Shown here piece by piece: positions 13,401 through 25,205 of a stretch of 64,000 nt of DNA. The notes below the pieces were generated by a model that was not told the DNA's origin, made no database searches, and was given only the letters and a program-made list of their open reading frames with translations. How positions within the stretch are numbered: position 1 is the stretch's first letter; every line of letters begins with the position of its first letter. Origin of the DNA: Escallonia rubra (taxonomy: Eukaryota; Streptophyta; Magnoliopsida; Escalloniales; Escalloniaceae); contig JAVXUO010002817.1 in assembly GCA_033065855.1 (NCBI GenBank), forward strand, positions 124,001-188,000. Direction: 5' to 3'. Both the position numbers and the translations under genes were made by a program.

Positions 13401-16384
13401 CAAAGTACAATTCCACCAGAAAGAAACTCCAATAACGGTACTTTTTGTTCAGTATATTAGTAGCGAGGTTATCAAAGCTTACATAACCTGCTTCGATATA
13501 TGATATTATCATGTGTCCTCTTTTGCACTTTTATTTCAATTATTATTTTTTTCATTTTTGGGGAGACGGGAATGGGGTGGAACCCAAAAAGCTAGATTTG
13601 GAGTCAATTTCTAGAGCCAAAGTGACAAATGAATTGCATAAACTTTGAGAAACAAGATAGAAGTGAACCTCAGATGTTCGCAGGTTCCTATAGATGTCTC
13701 CTGCAAAGGTTGGGCAAAGCTGGGGATCCATGATGCTGTCATCCACATTAACAACTCTATTTATCGTGTCCACTTCGCCAAGTCTCTCTCTACTGCATAT
13801 ATTCCCTGAGCATAAGCATCAGAAACAGATGTTATGAAGATTTAGTCTCAAGACAAAGATTGTGGCATTAGTATCAAGGCCAACACATATATGGTCAAAC
13901 TTTCAAACAATAGCATGAATGTAGTATCAGAGCTGGCATTCACATATTAAACAGCCAAAAGATAAATAAAGAAAATAGGAACCTGTTTCTCCTGCATGAT
14001 CTGAAATGTTGACACTGTCGCATGTCTTCTTTTCGATAAAATTTACAGCTGAGGCATTATCATTTTCTATATATTCGAACTCCAGACTCTTCAGCGAATC
14101 ACAAGTAGTCATGCTCTCGTCAAAGGAAACTGAACCGCCATCAGAATGACAAGATTCTTCCATGCAGCTGGGGGTAGGAGTAGCAAGTCTAGAGCAATAT
14201 ATATCCTTGGAAGAAACAACGGAATTTGATTTGATTTTAAGGGATTCAGGCAGAGAACTCTCAGAGATGCTTGCACCATTAGTGAATACAGAAGATCCCT
14301 TCTTCAATTTGGCTATGTTAACCTCGCATGGCACCTTCATTTACGTACTTTAGTTAATTTTTCAGGAAACTTACAGCAGATATAAGTAGTGCACTTATAA
14401 GTTATGCTCCATGTCAATGTGAATTTGAACAACTATATGCCTATCTGGTATTACTATAGAGTTGAGATGCAAATCAACATAATACGAGATATGAATAGAA
14501 TTAGCTTTTAGCTCTCCATATTAATATTCTTGTTCTTTCTCTCTCTCACTGTCCTGGAAACATAAACTTCAGTAGAGAGGAAAAAAGTGCTTCACTGACT
14601 TGAAAGCACACCAATCCTCGACATGCTTAAAAGTTCCAAGTGATAAAAGGTAATAGCGACGATAAATTTATAATGTCCGAGTGGCCCGTGGAGAGATTAT
14701 GTTGCTAAGCAATGTTCAAGAAAATAAATAACACAAGTCACATGACCACAATTACGTAGTGTAATACGTATCGTTCCAGGTTTCAAATTCATTCATATTT
14801 CAGTTACTTTAGATTTCATCACAGCTTTTTGAATAGGAAAATAAAAGGACCTAAATCACCAAATCCTTGCTCCCGCTCTCAATCCTTGCTCCTGCTTTCG
14901 CTCTGCACTCTCACGCTCTCACTACCAGATATGTGTCAAATTTGCTGCTCTTACACTTGCATTTCCGGTTTCGCCCCCGCCTGAAGAACAGCTGGTGACA
15001 GCGCGGGACCGCAAACTCTACGATGATTTCTGTTTTAGCGAAACTAAAAGAAGCTTTAGGGATTTATCAAGTATGAATAATTTGAGGAAATAAATACCAT
15101 CTTCACAAAGGTACTTCTGAATATTCTTCTTGATATATATCAGCAATTAAGTATTTGATGCCACATTTATATTCCAAATATCCGTCAACTCAGATCTTTT
15201 TAGGAGAGGGAAACGGTTTAACCCAAAAGAGTTTTACTCATTAGCTTCACAACTCCAATTTCAGTCAAATGAAAAAAAAGTTACAGAAGTAGGTTTATAA
15301 CAGATTCTTCGCATGTTTCTTACAAAAACAAAATGCCTGCTGCACAATCAAAAGCCCTGCTCAAATAAAGGCAAAAAGAAGACAAAATAATATATGTGTA
15401 AATAAAGACAAAATAATTACAACAATAAAATAATAACAACAGACCTATAATTGTAAGCGATTATTTTTGGTGCAATTTTTGTTTGTAAGAAAAGCATTAG
15501 TAATTAGTTAACATACCCCATCTCAAAGAGTTTTTAACTATGTGCATTTTAGAAGTTAAATCACAGTCACATCCTGTGTTGGACAGAAACCAGCCCCAGA
15601 TTCTACTTTTTTCGAAGTAAATCCAAAGGGTTCATTTTCGTTTGTTTTTTTCTTTCTAAAATGAAGAAGCCAAAATATATCAATTTGCCTGACAAACTTC
15701 ACAAATATTACAAGCACCCTAATCATTTTCTAATTTGGAATAATCAACAAACAAGTCCATAACTAAAATATGTGCATTCTGTCAGTGGGTGTGTGACTCC
15801 AAGTGCCCTACCAAAACTTATTATTTTGAAAAGAAATATAGCCCCACAATCAATATTTTTGTTTTTTACTCCTTTTACTTTTTCTTGCTTAATATATAAA
15901 AGCCCAATATATCAATTTGCCCAATAAACCTCAAAAGTTATAAGCACCCATCTCATCTTCAAAATGTTAAAATCCATCTCATGGTCTCAACCCTAAACCC
16001 CTGTATTAGAAAGAGACAACCCCTATACATGATTTATCTAGATTAAAGCCATACAATTCACTTTTAGTTTTGCCCAAATATAATTTGCCCAATAAGAGTC
16101 ATAAATATCACAATCAACCGTCTCATTTTCTTCTTTAATCTAGAAAAATCACAAAACAAGTGTGTGCGTAAAAGAGAGATGGCGCAACAAACCATAGCCT
16201 TGGATACAACTGAGGTCCGCACAGCGTTCACAGGCGCACTCCTCTGGTTCGTAACGTTGGTTAGAGCGGGCCGCTTCTTCGCCAATTGGGGCTTCGCCGC
16301 CGCCGCCACTGCCTTGCCGCCGGTAGTCACATTCTCCTTTTCCGGTCTCGACGGAACCGACGATCGCCGATGGCGTGTCGACAT
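10446..16384 (-). CDS. CYCA1: A1-type mitotic cyclin, tandem copy B
   Basis: This is the paralogue of copy A in the same orientation, with the same 11-exon plan and intron phases: 16384-16193, 14334-13983, 13805-13669, 12824-12732, 12454-12321, 12164-12089, 11999-11923, 11844-11811, 11484-11335, 11255-11121 and 10520-10446. It also gives 484 codons plus stop. The destruction box RPALTNVTN is at residues 38-46. The hydrophobic-patch motif reads MRATL (248-252) where copy A and most family members have MRAIL. The exon 10 donor is AAT|GTATGC, giving Asn where copy A has Lys. The start at 16384 is the first ATG of a frame beginning MSTRHRRSS, the usual A1 N-terminus. Coding sequence is diverged but fully open, while introns share little, so the duplication is not recent. 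Role as for copy A, possibly with altered partner binding (inference). Confidence 0.92.
11077..11112. repeat. (TG)n(AG)n tract next to copy B exon 10 donor
   Basis: A TG-rich run passes into a pure AG run that ends a few bases from the exon 10 donor of copy B. On the coding strand this is a CT tract directly downstream of the 5' splice site. Confidence 0.85.
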
Positions 16385-19300
16385 CTCCGAAAATTTCCGG
16401 TCGCCAAAAAGAAAAACCTAACCTGCAAGAAACCCAGTCACCAAAACATTCCTTTATCGCACTCCGACACCAAGAAAAGTAATTAAACAGACGGAACTAA
16501 ACATGGGGTAGCCATATTGGCAACCCCAAAGTTGCTAACGGCACTCCCGCTTCACATGATTGTACATCATCCGAATCACGTCCAAAACGTTAGCGGTACA
16601 CAGAGTGCCACTAGCCAAAATGGAGCTACTTAGATAAATCATACCAGTATTTGTGAGAATTTAGGGTTTTGGGGGATACTGCGTGAAGGGTAGAAATGGG
16701 AGATCCTTTTCTATTGGGTTTTCCAGGGCGGGGAAAAGGGCGGGGGTTTGAATTGACAGGTGAAGATCGTGACCGCACGTGGGACTTGGTGCGATCGTGG
16801 CTGTTGATTTATTGTTTTTGGTTCTTGGGATTTACTGTATTTTTATTTATTTATTTGGATTTGATTTGGCATTTGAAGTCCGACGGTTACATTGATGCTA
16901 ATTTAAGCAATGCTTTACACAGGACTAAATTTGTAAAGATTGACTTAAGGCTATGTGTTTGGCATAGTTTGACTTTCTAAAATTGTCCAGCGTTTTTATT
17001 TGTCATGTTAATACTTCAAATTTATACTAAAAATTTAAATATCTATCTATATTTAATTTATCTATACTACTTACAATGAGACCAGCAGTTTCATTTTTGG
17101 TGTAATACTCTTTTGGTGTTACGCTCAAACTCATTTAGGTGTTCACACTTATTCATTATCAGGACAAAAATGTACAATATTATTACCCACTCTCCTCAAA
17201 CTTTCCGTCACCTCGGTGAGTCTCTCACTCCCTATATTTTACCTAACTGCACTTCTCCTTTAACAGTCTATTTTCCTCCCCTTCTTTTTTCCTTCATTTC
17301 CATTGTAGATCGAAATCAGCAACTAACGACCTTAAATTCATCATACAATTCTTTTTTTCTTCAGCACTCCAACGATAATGCTTTCTTTCGCTTTGCATTT
17401 TTCCCTAATTTTTAACAGAAATCGCGTAAAAATTGATCAGGAGCTATACAATGACAGAATCGCACATGCATCGTGTGTGTACGATAGCTCGTATATATAA
17501 AAATTTGAATAAGTTTCTTATAATCGCGATAAGTAGGATATTTAGAGCTTTTACTTTTGTGCCACGTAAGATTTTTAGGAACTCTCTCCTTTAATTCGTC
17601 TGATATTTTAAACTAAACTAAGAAATCAATTATAAATCATTATAAACTCTACGTAATCAATATAGTTATCTATTAAATAACAATAAAACATCTCAAGAAT
17701 GTAAAATTCGAAAATCATCCCTAATTATTAACTCTTTATTATGATTTTGTTATTGAAAATTTTGTAAATTTTACTGGCCCGACTTTTGTATATCTTATAA
17801 AACTAGACAACCAGTTATACATCTACGAGAACTCTGCATAAACCATAGATTTACATATTAGACTTCAAGTTTGACTATTGACATCTTGAAAGCAGAATTT
17901 TGACACATAAGATGTTTGGAGCATCCTCCAAATGCCAACTCATCTTCAATTTTCTCTGTGAGAGTCCCAAACTCGGTTAGACTCTTTATACAAACAAGAT
18001 AATAGCAAAACGAATCTATACTAAAGAGACCAAGTTTTAATCAAATTGATGACGTGCTCCTTGTGAAAGTCAACACCTTCTTGAGACATAGATTTTTTTG
18101 CAAAGCAATACTTAAAAGAATCATAGTCACATCAAACTATCACAACCAATTATGTCTTATCTATTTTTCTCTTATGTATCACTACGTAAAATGCCTTCCC
18201 GCTTTGCAATACCTCTCATATTCTTAATTATATAAAGAAGTCATGCATCTCTCCTATATGAGTTCCCTGCTCTGTCAAAGAAGTCAGTATTGCTAAGTAC
18301 AACTTTGGCTATATATAACATGAACAACATAGTCTGCAAGATCAGATTTGTCTACTTATCAATTGCCAATGGTATGTTCTTCTTTTTCATTTTATGTGGG
18401 TTCCAGGCTCTTGCCCTTGTTTGTTGCTGTGAGAATGTTGCTTCCCTTGAATTTTTGGTTATGTTGGACTGAGTATAAATAAAATGCTTACAAGGCTTTG
18501 GAAGAAGAACAAATTAACATGATAAATAATTAGATGCCATGTATCACCATAAAATCAAAAGACACTTCAAATCAGAATTGAGAAGAAAAAGAAGCAATAG
18601 GCATTAACCGTTGCCTCCAAGAAGGGGAAGAAAGTTGGCTGAAAAGTCGGTGACTATTTTCCTGTATTTCTCTTTTACCATAGTAGCACTTGAGAAAATT
18701 GTTCTTCCATGTGCAGGCACTTCTGATATATTACTCAGCATATTCAATTGACGTGTGCTTTTGCCTAAAGCAATTAAGATATCGCTATTCATCGAGATAT
18801 TAATTATACGTGTTATTGAATACGCTTGTTACTGAATACGCATGAGACCTTATGCGTCTTCACTAAAAGTAGACTATTTTAATAAAATAGAAGACGAACA
18901 TTCAACAACAATAGTAGCCTAGGTTTTCTGATAAAGGTTCTTTCCTACAACATTCTTGTATTTCTAGAACCCCGCCGTGAACTAAATCCTTTTTTTTTTT
19001 CACTTCTAAGATGTGCCACTAGACCTTTATCGCTAGTACCATGAAAGTGTAGAGAAATAGACCAATAGCCGCAAATGATTTATCCATATGCTATTAAAAC
19101 ATGCAGAAAAAAACACTAGGGTACCTACACTAACTTAAGCCATTCATTAATAGTAATTGTTACATATAAAAAGAAACAATTAACAATCTAGATGCAATCA
19201 AACCTTTAGTGACAAGGACAAGGGCACATAGAAGTTTTTAGATGTCGTCATTTTTATCATAAAAATTGTACGGTGATGCTAATTGATGGGTGTGGCTTTA

Positions 19301-19404
19301 GGAAAATAATGACATAGATCCACCCGCCCGATTATGTCAATGCACAGAAAAAATATGAGTTTTGGACTTACCTCTCACCATGTGAAGTTATTCACCAGAG
19401 GTAA
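16385..19404. other. Upstream region of cyclin copy B and intergenic DNA
   Basis: The first few hundred bases should be promoter and leader of the minus-strand cyclin. The rest is AT-rich with only short open frames. A minus-strand frame at 18792-18604 was considered but no domain is recognisable. No RNA gene or clear transposon end was found. Confidence 0.4.
16537..16541 (+). promoter_or_regulatory. Candidate mitosis-specific activator (MSA) core
   Basis: The pentamer AACGG, in the context GCTAACGGCA, lies about 150 bases upstream of the copy B start codon. AACGG is the core of the MYB3R-bound MSA element known from G2/M genes. Only the core is matched, so this is a weak candidate. Confidence 0.25.
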
Positions 19405-19515
19405 TGTAGACACTCTATTTTTGTAGTTGCTTCTAATTAAATAAATAGTTGGCTTTATTAGTAATTAGAATGCATTATTAAGTGTAGGCCTAGTTAACGC
19501 ACGTGTCGAACTTAA

Positions 19516-19574
<59 letters not shown>

Positions 19575-20560
19575 GCGTTACTTTCAGCCCCCCTCCCCCC
19601 CAAAACAAACCGCAACAAATTGTTGGGTTAGCGTTAAGTTCGACACGTGCGTAAACTAACGTACGGTTATTAGTATCACGTGAAACTTTACAGTATAGTA
19701 CGATAGACTATATTATAATTTTTGGCAAAATTTTATATTTTTCTGAGATCGTATGAATTTATAGTATTTTCTATAATTTCAGAATTGGGAAATTCTTTTG
19801 GAACCTTTAAACCCTGAAAATGTCCTGGGGAAAATTAGAGTAGTGTTTATATAGTATGATAAGGACTCAGTAAAATTTTGATGATTTTTGGGATTGATTT
19901 GCTATGGTTTCCATATCGCATTATTTTGAGCAAAACGAATATTTGAAAAATAGTTTTAATGCTTTTTAATTTCTGATTTAAATTTCTATGATTTTTATAC
20001 ATATTTTGAATCTGTTACAAAAAGTATGGGACTTATTTTGGGTCTGGAAGTATTTTTGGCAATATATCAGTTTTTATTGTATATAAAGAAATTATTTTAA
20101 TTCAAAAATATTCAAAACTTCAGAAAATTCATATTTTGACTTATTATAATGTTTTAAGCTATAAAAGTGGTTTATTTTAATTTATAGTAATTTGGAATAT
20201 TGTTACGCATTAAAGAGCGTATCGGGTTCATAGCTAGGTTGGCCGCGTGCGAAGCGCGCTTTGAGTTACGCGATTTCGGAGTTAGGAGTGAGCACGTGGG
20301 GGTATTATGATATTAGGTTTATAGTAATGTAGAATAGATTGTGTTCTAACCAATGGATTGTCAATCTAGGTTTATTCGGAGATCATTAATCGACATCGTG
20401 GTTGGTAGCATAGCTTAGCTTGGACCGAGATAAGGAATTCTATATGAACCATATTTCATTATTTTGATTTTAAATGCTTATAACAACAATTTTAAAAACT
20501 AGATCGAATGTTGATTTTTATTGATTGATATAAAAATGTTTTTAAATTGCCCATGAAACC
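19405..20560 (+). repeat. Probable Tat/Ogre-type LTR fragment
   Basis: It begins TGTAGACACTCTATTTTTGT, closely matching the start of the LTR-like unit at 43187, and like it continues with a TTGGCTTTATTA motif. The following AT-rich DNA with GAATTT/GATTTT runs resembles long Tat-type LTRs. No clear 3' end, primer site or target duplication was found. Confidence 0.4.
19497..19652. repeat. 21-bp inverted repeat around a TA/TG microsatellite
   Basis: Positions 19497-19517 and 19632-19652 are perfect 21-base reverse complements, each containing CACGTG-like core bases (GCACGTGTCG). The 114-bp loop holds (TA)n(TG)n and a C-rich run. It may be a small foldback element. Confidence 0.75.
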
Positions 20561-20565
20561 TTAAA

Positions 20566-20805
20566 TTGAGCAGGAAAAACAACCGCTACAATTCGTTGCG
20601 GTTTGTTTTGGGGGGGCCGAAAGTAATGATGGGGGGGGGGGCACCTAAAAAGGGGGGGGGGGGGAACAACCGCAACAAATTGTTGCGGTTTGTTTTGGGG
20701 GGGGAAGGACATCAGGGGGTGGGGGGAAAAGGACAACACAGCAAGCAACCGCAACAATTTGATGTGGTTGGGTGGATAATTCCCACCGGTGGGTGAGGAT
20801 CGGCC

Positions 20806-20808
<3 letters not shown>
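20566..20808. repeat. G-run block with AACCGCAACAA palindromes
   Basis: G runs of 7, 11, 13 and 8 bases at 20610-20616, 20631-20641, 20652-20664 and 20697-20704 fit a G-quadruplex pattern. Between them lies a near-perfect palindrome with arms AACCGCAACAA and TTGTTGCGGTT. The block ends in GGATCGGCCCCC against the TA tract. Read inverted, this is GGGGGCCGATCC, nearly the same as the first bases of the Mutator-like element on the other side of that tract. Confidence 0.7.

Positions 20809-20856
<48 letters not shown>
20809..20856. repeat. (TA)n microsatellite, left flank of the Mutator-like element
   Basis: Forty-eight bases of pure TA repeat end exactly at the first base of the left terminal inverted repeat. 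A 9-bp duplication ATATATATA is compatible with both flanks but cannot be separated from the microsatellite. Confidence 0.9.
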
Positions 20857-20859
<3 letters not shown>

Positions 20860-21113
20860 AGCCGATCCCTTGACAGCGCTGGCAAAATAGGACATCTTGC
20901 CAGCGCGATCTGGCCGTCCATCCCGAAGGGATGGACGGCCCAGATCACTTTTTTTTGCGGCGCTGTCAGTCGTCCGCTATATAGTGTAGCGGACGGACCT
21001 TTTTACCATCTTGCCCTCGCTCACCCGTCCGCTAGACTGTGTAGCGGACGACATTCTTGGGCCCACATCGTCCGACAAAAAGTAGTCCGCCACACTGTCT
21101 AGCGGACGACTGT
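20857..21113 (+). repeat. Left terminal inverted repeat
   Basis: About 257 bases match the right end in inverted orientation. Contents in order: a hairpin GCGCTGGCAA/TTGCCAGCGC, a 13-bp perfect hairpin GGCCGTCCATCCC/GGGATGGACGGCC, a T run, and three copies of the 23-bp inverted repeat at 20972, 21027 and 21085. A fourth copy lies just inside at 21182-21204. Confidence 0.92.
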
Positions 21114-21717
21114 CACAACTGCACAATTCTGACACAATTGTGACTTGTCTGACACAGTTGTGACTTGTTGTCGGCAATGCTGTCCGCTACACAGTATAGC
21201 GGACAGTATTGCCCATCCCCAAAACCTACTCAATTTTCTTTCAGCACAATTTTCTTCTCCTTCGGACTCGCTTCCATTTTCAGCTGCCTTCAAGCTTCGA
21301 GTAACACTTGCTTCAAGTTTCGCTCAAGCAAGGTAAGTTTGCTTCAAGTTTTCTTGATGTTCTAGAAATTTGTCACTGTATTCATCAATTTGTGATTTTA
21401 TACTCTAGATTTTTTGTGATGTTCTAGACATGATGTTCATCAAAAAGGTATAATTTGTTAACTTTATATTTAATTCATTATAGTTTAATTCGATTTTTTG
21501 GCATGATGAATTCGTCTATTTATCTTACTAATTTAAATTTGTTATGTTCAATAAATTAATAATTGTTAATTTGGAGACACTTTTGAGATTATGCATACCG
21601 TATGTTTGTCATCCTAAATTGGTCTATTCGCCAAGGTAATTTTTAGGTAATATTTTCAGTTAGAAATGCCATTTGATTGTTAAGCGTAGTCTATTTCTAC
21701 ACAGCTCTTGTTTCACA

Positions 21718-24015
21718 ATGTCTGATTTCGTGTCAAGCTCTAACGTCCCCGTAGATGCTAGTGATACGTATCTAGGACGAACATTTGCTACGTTGGAAGA
21801 AGCTGAAGAATGTTTTCGAGCGTATTCATTGAGGGTTGATTTTGGCATTAGAATAAAGACTTCAAGAACGAGCACCATAACGAGAAAGATATGCTCTCGC
21901 TTATACGAGTGCCATAGGAGTAGAAACCCAGTGCAAAATGAGACACGCGTAGGCAATGATGACAGTGATGACGAAATAGGATATCCGCGTAGAAGACGGG
22001 ACTGCTTTGAGCGCACAAATTGCCAGGTCAAGATGTTCGTAAGCTACAAACCCAAACAAGACCATTGGCTTATTACCAGCCTGGAACTGGCACACAATCA
22101 CCCGTTAGTAACTCCTTCTAAGGTGAGTCAGATGCATCAACACAAGAAGATGGGTAAGGTCGCAAGGAGCCTGATTCAAACAATGAGCAATGCGCGACTA
22201 GGACCTGCCGACATGATTAATGTTCTTGCTGAACAGGCTGGGGGAATTCAAAATTTGACCTTTAACACGACAGACGTTCGTAACGCGGTCCGAACCCATA
22301 GACGAGCCGCGTATGACCTCAATGATGCTCAAGCCACAATGAGCCTATTGAAACGGATGCAGATGGAGGACCCGCAGTTGACCTTCGATTATAAACTTGA
22401 CGATGAGCATCGAGTTAGCACAATTTTTTGGGTCGACGGTCGTTCGAGGCTTGCTTATAAGCATTTTGGGGATGTCGTGATGTTCGACACCACATACCGT
22501 ACCAACAAGTACTCGATGCCGTTCGCCCCTTTCACGGGGGTCAATCATCATTATCACTCCATCATGTTCGGGTTCGCCTTGTTAAGGGACGAGACCGAGA
22601 GTTCTTTTGAATGGTTGTTTAGGACGTGGCTGGAAGCAATGAACTTCAAAGCACCCAAAGTGATCATCACCGGTCAAGATTTGGCAATGAAGAAGGCTAT
22701 TGTGACTGTCTTCCCAGACACTCGGCACAACTTGTGCACCTGGCACATAAGCAACAAATATCCGGAACGGCTGCATCACGTGTACGCAAAGTATCCAGAC
22801 TTTAAACAGGATTTTGACAAGTGCGTCCTCAAGTCGTTAACGATTGAGGAATTCGAGGAGAGGTGGGAAAAGCTTGTTCGGGATTACTCATTGCAAGACA
22901 ACGAGTGGCTCCAGCACTTGTTCGAGCGCAAAGAGCAATGGATTGGCGTTTACACGAGGAGGTATTTTTCAGCGGGCATGAAAACGACGGGCATGAGTGA
23001 ATCCATGAATGCCACGTTCGATAGTTATGTGGGTACAGCTACCAATTTGAAGACTTTCGTTGCATCCGCACAAAAAGCGGTAGCTTCGTTGTTCGTAAAA
23101 GAAAGGGCTGCCGACTTTGCAACAACGTACAAACAAAGGAGAAGGTTGCTCGAGACCCCGCTGGAGCTGAACGGTGCCAAAGTCTATACGAAGGAGATCT
23201 TCTTGCTATACCAAGTAGAGCTGCGAAAATCCGGATGATACAGTATAAACAAGGTGGCAGAAATGTCTACGCGTGAGTACAAGGTTTATTCGCTCGTGAA
23301 TGACCTCGTCCCTGAGAAGCTGCGCAGAATGTATACGGTGAGCCACGACACATTGACGGACTCGGTGACATGTGTTTGCAAGAAGTTTGAGTTCCATGGC
23401 ATCCTGTGTAGACACGTTCTGCGGTTTTTCACCCAGAACAATATCAGGACAATCCCCGATAAATACGTCTTGCCACGGTGGACGAAAGGTGCAAACAGGT
23501 TGCACGGTACCATTTCCTTTCCGGAGCACCCGTATACTGACTTTGAAGAATCAGAGACGTTGCGGTATAATCATCTGGTGACGATGTTCACCCGTTTGTC
23601 CGTAAAGGGTGCTGCTACAATGGTCGGTTATAAACATCTCCTCGAGGTAGCTCAGCAACAAGAGCCCATCGTCGACCAGTTGGAAGTAGCTTCAGTCACC
23701 AATGCGATTGACACCGAGCCTACGACGGGGGTATCAGAAGATGACGAGCCGGAGGAGGAAGACGACAATGATATCCGTTTGTTGGATCCAATTATATCGC
23801 AAACGAAAGGCCGCAAGAGATCTACGCGGATGAAAAGCTTTATTGAAACGGCAACTCAACCTAAAAAGCTGTGAAGGTGTGCATTGTGCAACAAAATGAC
23901 CGACCACGACAAGCGGAACCATTACAAGGCACTGGGGATAAGTTCAGGGGGTTTGCAAGACGGGGAAGAAGGTGACGCCGAAGATGAGGACGAACAAGCT
24001 GCAGTGGACCTTTAA
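21718..24015 (+). pseudogene. FAR1/MULE/SWIM transposase, two in-frame TGA codons
   Basis: One frame from ATG 21718 to TAA 24013-24015 spans 765 codons, interrupted by TGA at 23236 (codon 507) and 23872 (codon 719), with no frameshift. Domains in order: FAR1 DNA-binding domain (about 18-132, with paired Cys and a C-terminal AHNHP motif), MULE transposase domain (about 240-345) with candidate DDE residues Asp (codon at 22486), Asp in TGQDLAM (22678) and Glu in GMSESMN (22999) and a CTWH motif, then a SWIM zinc finger CVC-X9-CRH (23371-23415). The part after the second TGA carries CALC and a KRNHY stretch, like the zinc-knuckle tail of FAR1 proteins. Start choice: the frame opens further upstream without ATG. 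A leader intron is possible from the AAGGTAAGT near 21330. Both TGAs are consistent with single C-to-T changes (inference). Confidence 0.9.
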
Positions 24016-24167
24016 TTTTTTGTACAACTTTATGACATTTCTAATAATTTTCGGAGGGATAATTTTTCGACCGAATACTGGAATTTTTTAAAAATGGACC
24101 TATGAGAGGCCATCGAATCAAATCTAAAGTCTTTATTTCAATTTTTTTTTTTTTTTTTGTAAGCCCC

Positions 24168-24404
24168 GTCCGCTATACAATGTAGCGGACGTCATCGACT
24201 TTTGGTCTTTTACGTCCGTTATATTGTATAGCGGACGGCATCGCAGTAAAACTTTTGGTCTTCTTTTACGTCCGCTATACAATGTAGCGGACGTCATAGC
24301 AGGCAAACTTTTGGTCTTCTTTAATGTCCGCTATACAATATAGCGGACGTCATCGCAGTAAAACTTTTGGTCTTCTTTTACGTCCGCTATACAATGTAGC
24401 GGAG
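24168..24404. repeat. Array 1 of the 23-bp inverted repeat (5 units)
   Basis: Units start at 24168, 24214, 24270, 24326 and 24382; the last four are exactly 56 bases apart. Each is GTCCGCTA, a 7-base spacer (mostly TACAATG) and TAGCGGAC. The second unit carries the spacer in reverse complement; the last has lost its final base match. The units are separated by a common linker containing ACTTTTGGTCTTC. The array lies between the transposase and the B3 gene. Confidence 0.92.
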
Positions 24405-24584
24405 AACTCTATCCTATGATATATATTAATCATATCGGGCAATCGGCTGTTATCAGTCCTATCTGGAGGGCACTCTCTCTGTCTCGAACATCTAGCCCAG
24501 GCCACTACTCCATCTCCGGCGACCCACATCTCCGGTGACCCACAACTCCGGCGATAAACCGTCCCCCCCTCAACGCCGACCTCG

Positions 24585-25073
24585 ATGGCTTCTGGATCGG
24601 AGACCACCTACGATTTTATTGGCAACTTGCACCTGGCAGGCAAACACTTTTTCAAAGTCATGATGCCGGGGTTTGAGAATGAACTTGTATGCCATCCCTC
24701 TTTCTCTGTATTTTCGTGTGTTAAAGGTTTGATCTTTTGGTTAAAAACTAACCTATTTTTTGTGTATTGTGTTTGTTAGGACATACCGGAAGCCTTGACC
24801 AATCAATTTACAACAATTCATGAGAGTGCAAGATTATATAGCCGCAAGGGGGCATGGCAGGTTGAAATCAAGCTGAAGCCCGGCCGACCCCAAAAAAAGC
24901 AATTCGCAGAGGGTTGGAACGTCTTCGTGCGCCAGCATGGCCTCGAACTCGGGGACTTTGTAGTGTTTGAACACCTTGGGTGGTGGGATTTTCAAGTTGT
25001 AATCTTTGATCAGAGCACTTGTGAAAAATTTCTTTCCCCCAATGTGAACCCTAATTTATTATTAATAAAATAA
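24585..25073 (+). CDS. B3 DNA-binding domain protein, two exons
   Basis: Exons 24585-24686 and 24780-25073 join in phase 0 across a 93-bp intron (GTATGC...TTAG) to give 131 residues. Almost the whole protein is one B3 domain: KHFFKVMMPGF at about 20-30, DIPEAL directly after the intron, WQVEIKL, FAEGWNVFVRQHGLELGDF and VVIFDQSTCEKF near the end. This is the REM-like pattern of plant B3 proteins, which bind DNA in the nucleus. The reading frame is undamaged, unlike the other two genes of the element. It sits between the two inverted-repeat arrays. It could be a captured host gene or an element-borne regulator; the sequence does not decide. The ATG is the first in frame and precedes the domain closely. 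Confidence 0.85.
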
Positions 25074-25205
25074 TTTGTGTTCTTGTTGATTGTGTTTCGA
25101 AATTTTTCCTCGCTTAATTGTGCTTAATTGTGTCGTTTGAGATTCCATCGATATATTGAGATCGTTGATTGTGAATCGTACGTTAATTGCAGAAACTGAT
25201 TTTAC

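Noticed and set aside
20542-20895. Minus-strand frame with an IYIYIY run
   Set aside because: It is the translation of the TA microsatellite and G runs, as are similar frames near 30167 and 63171.
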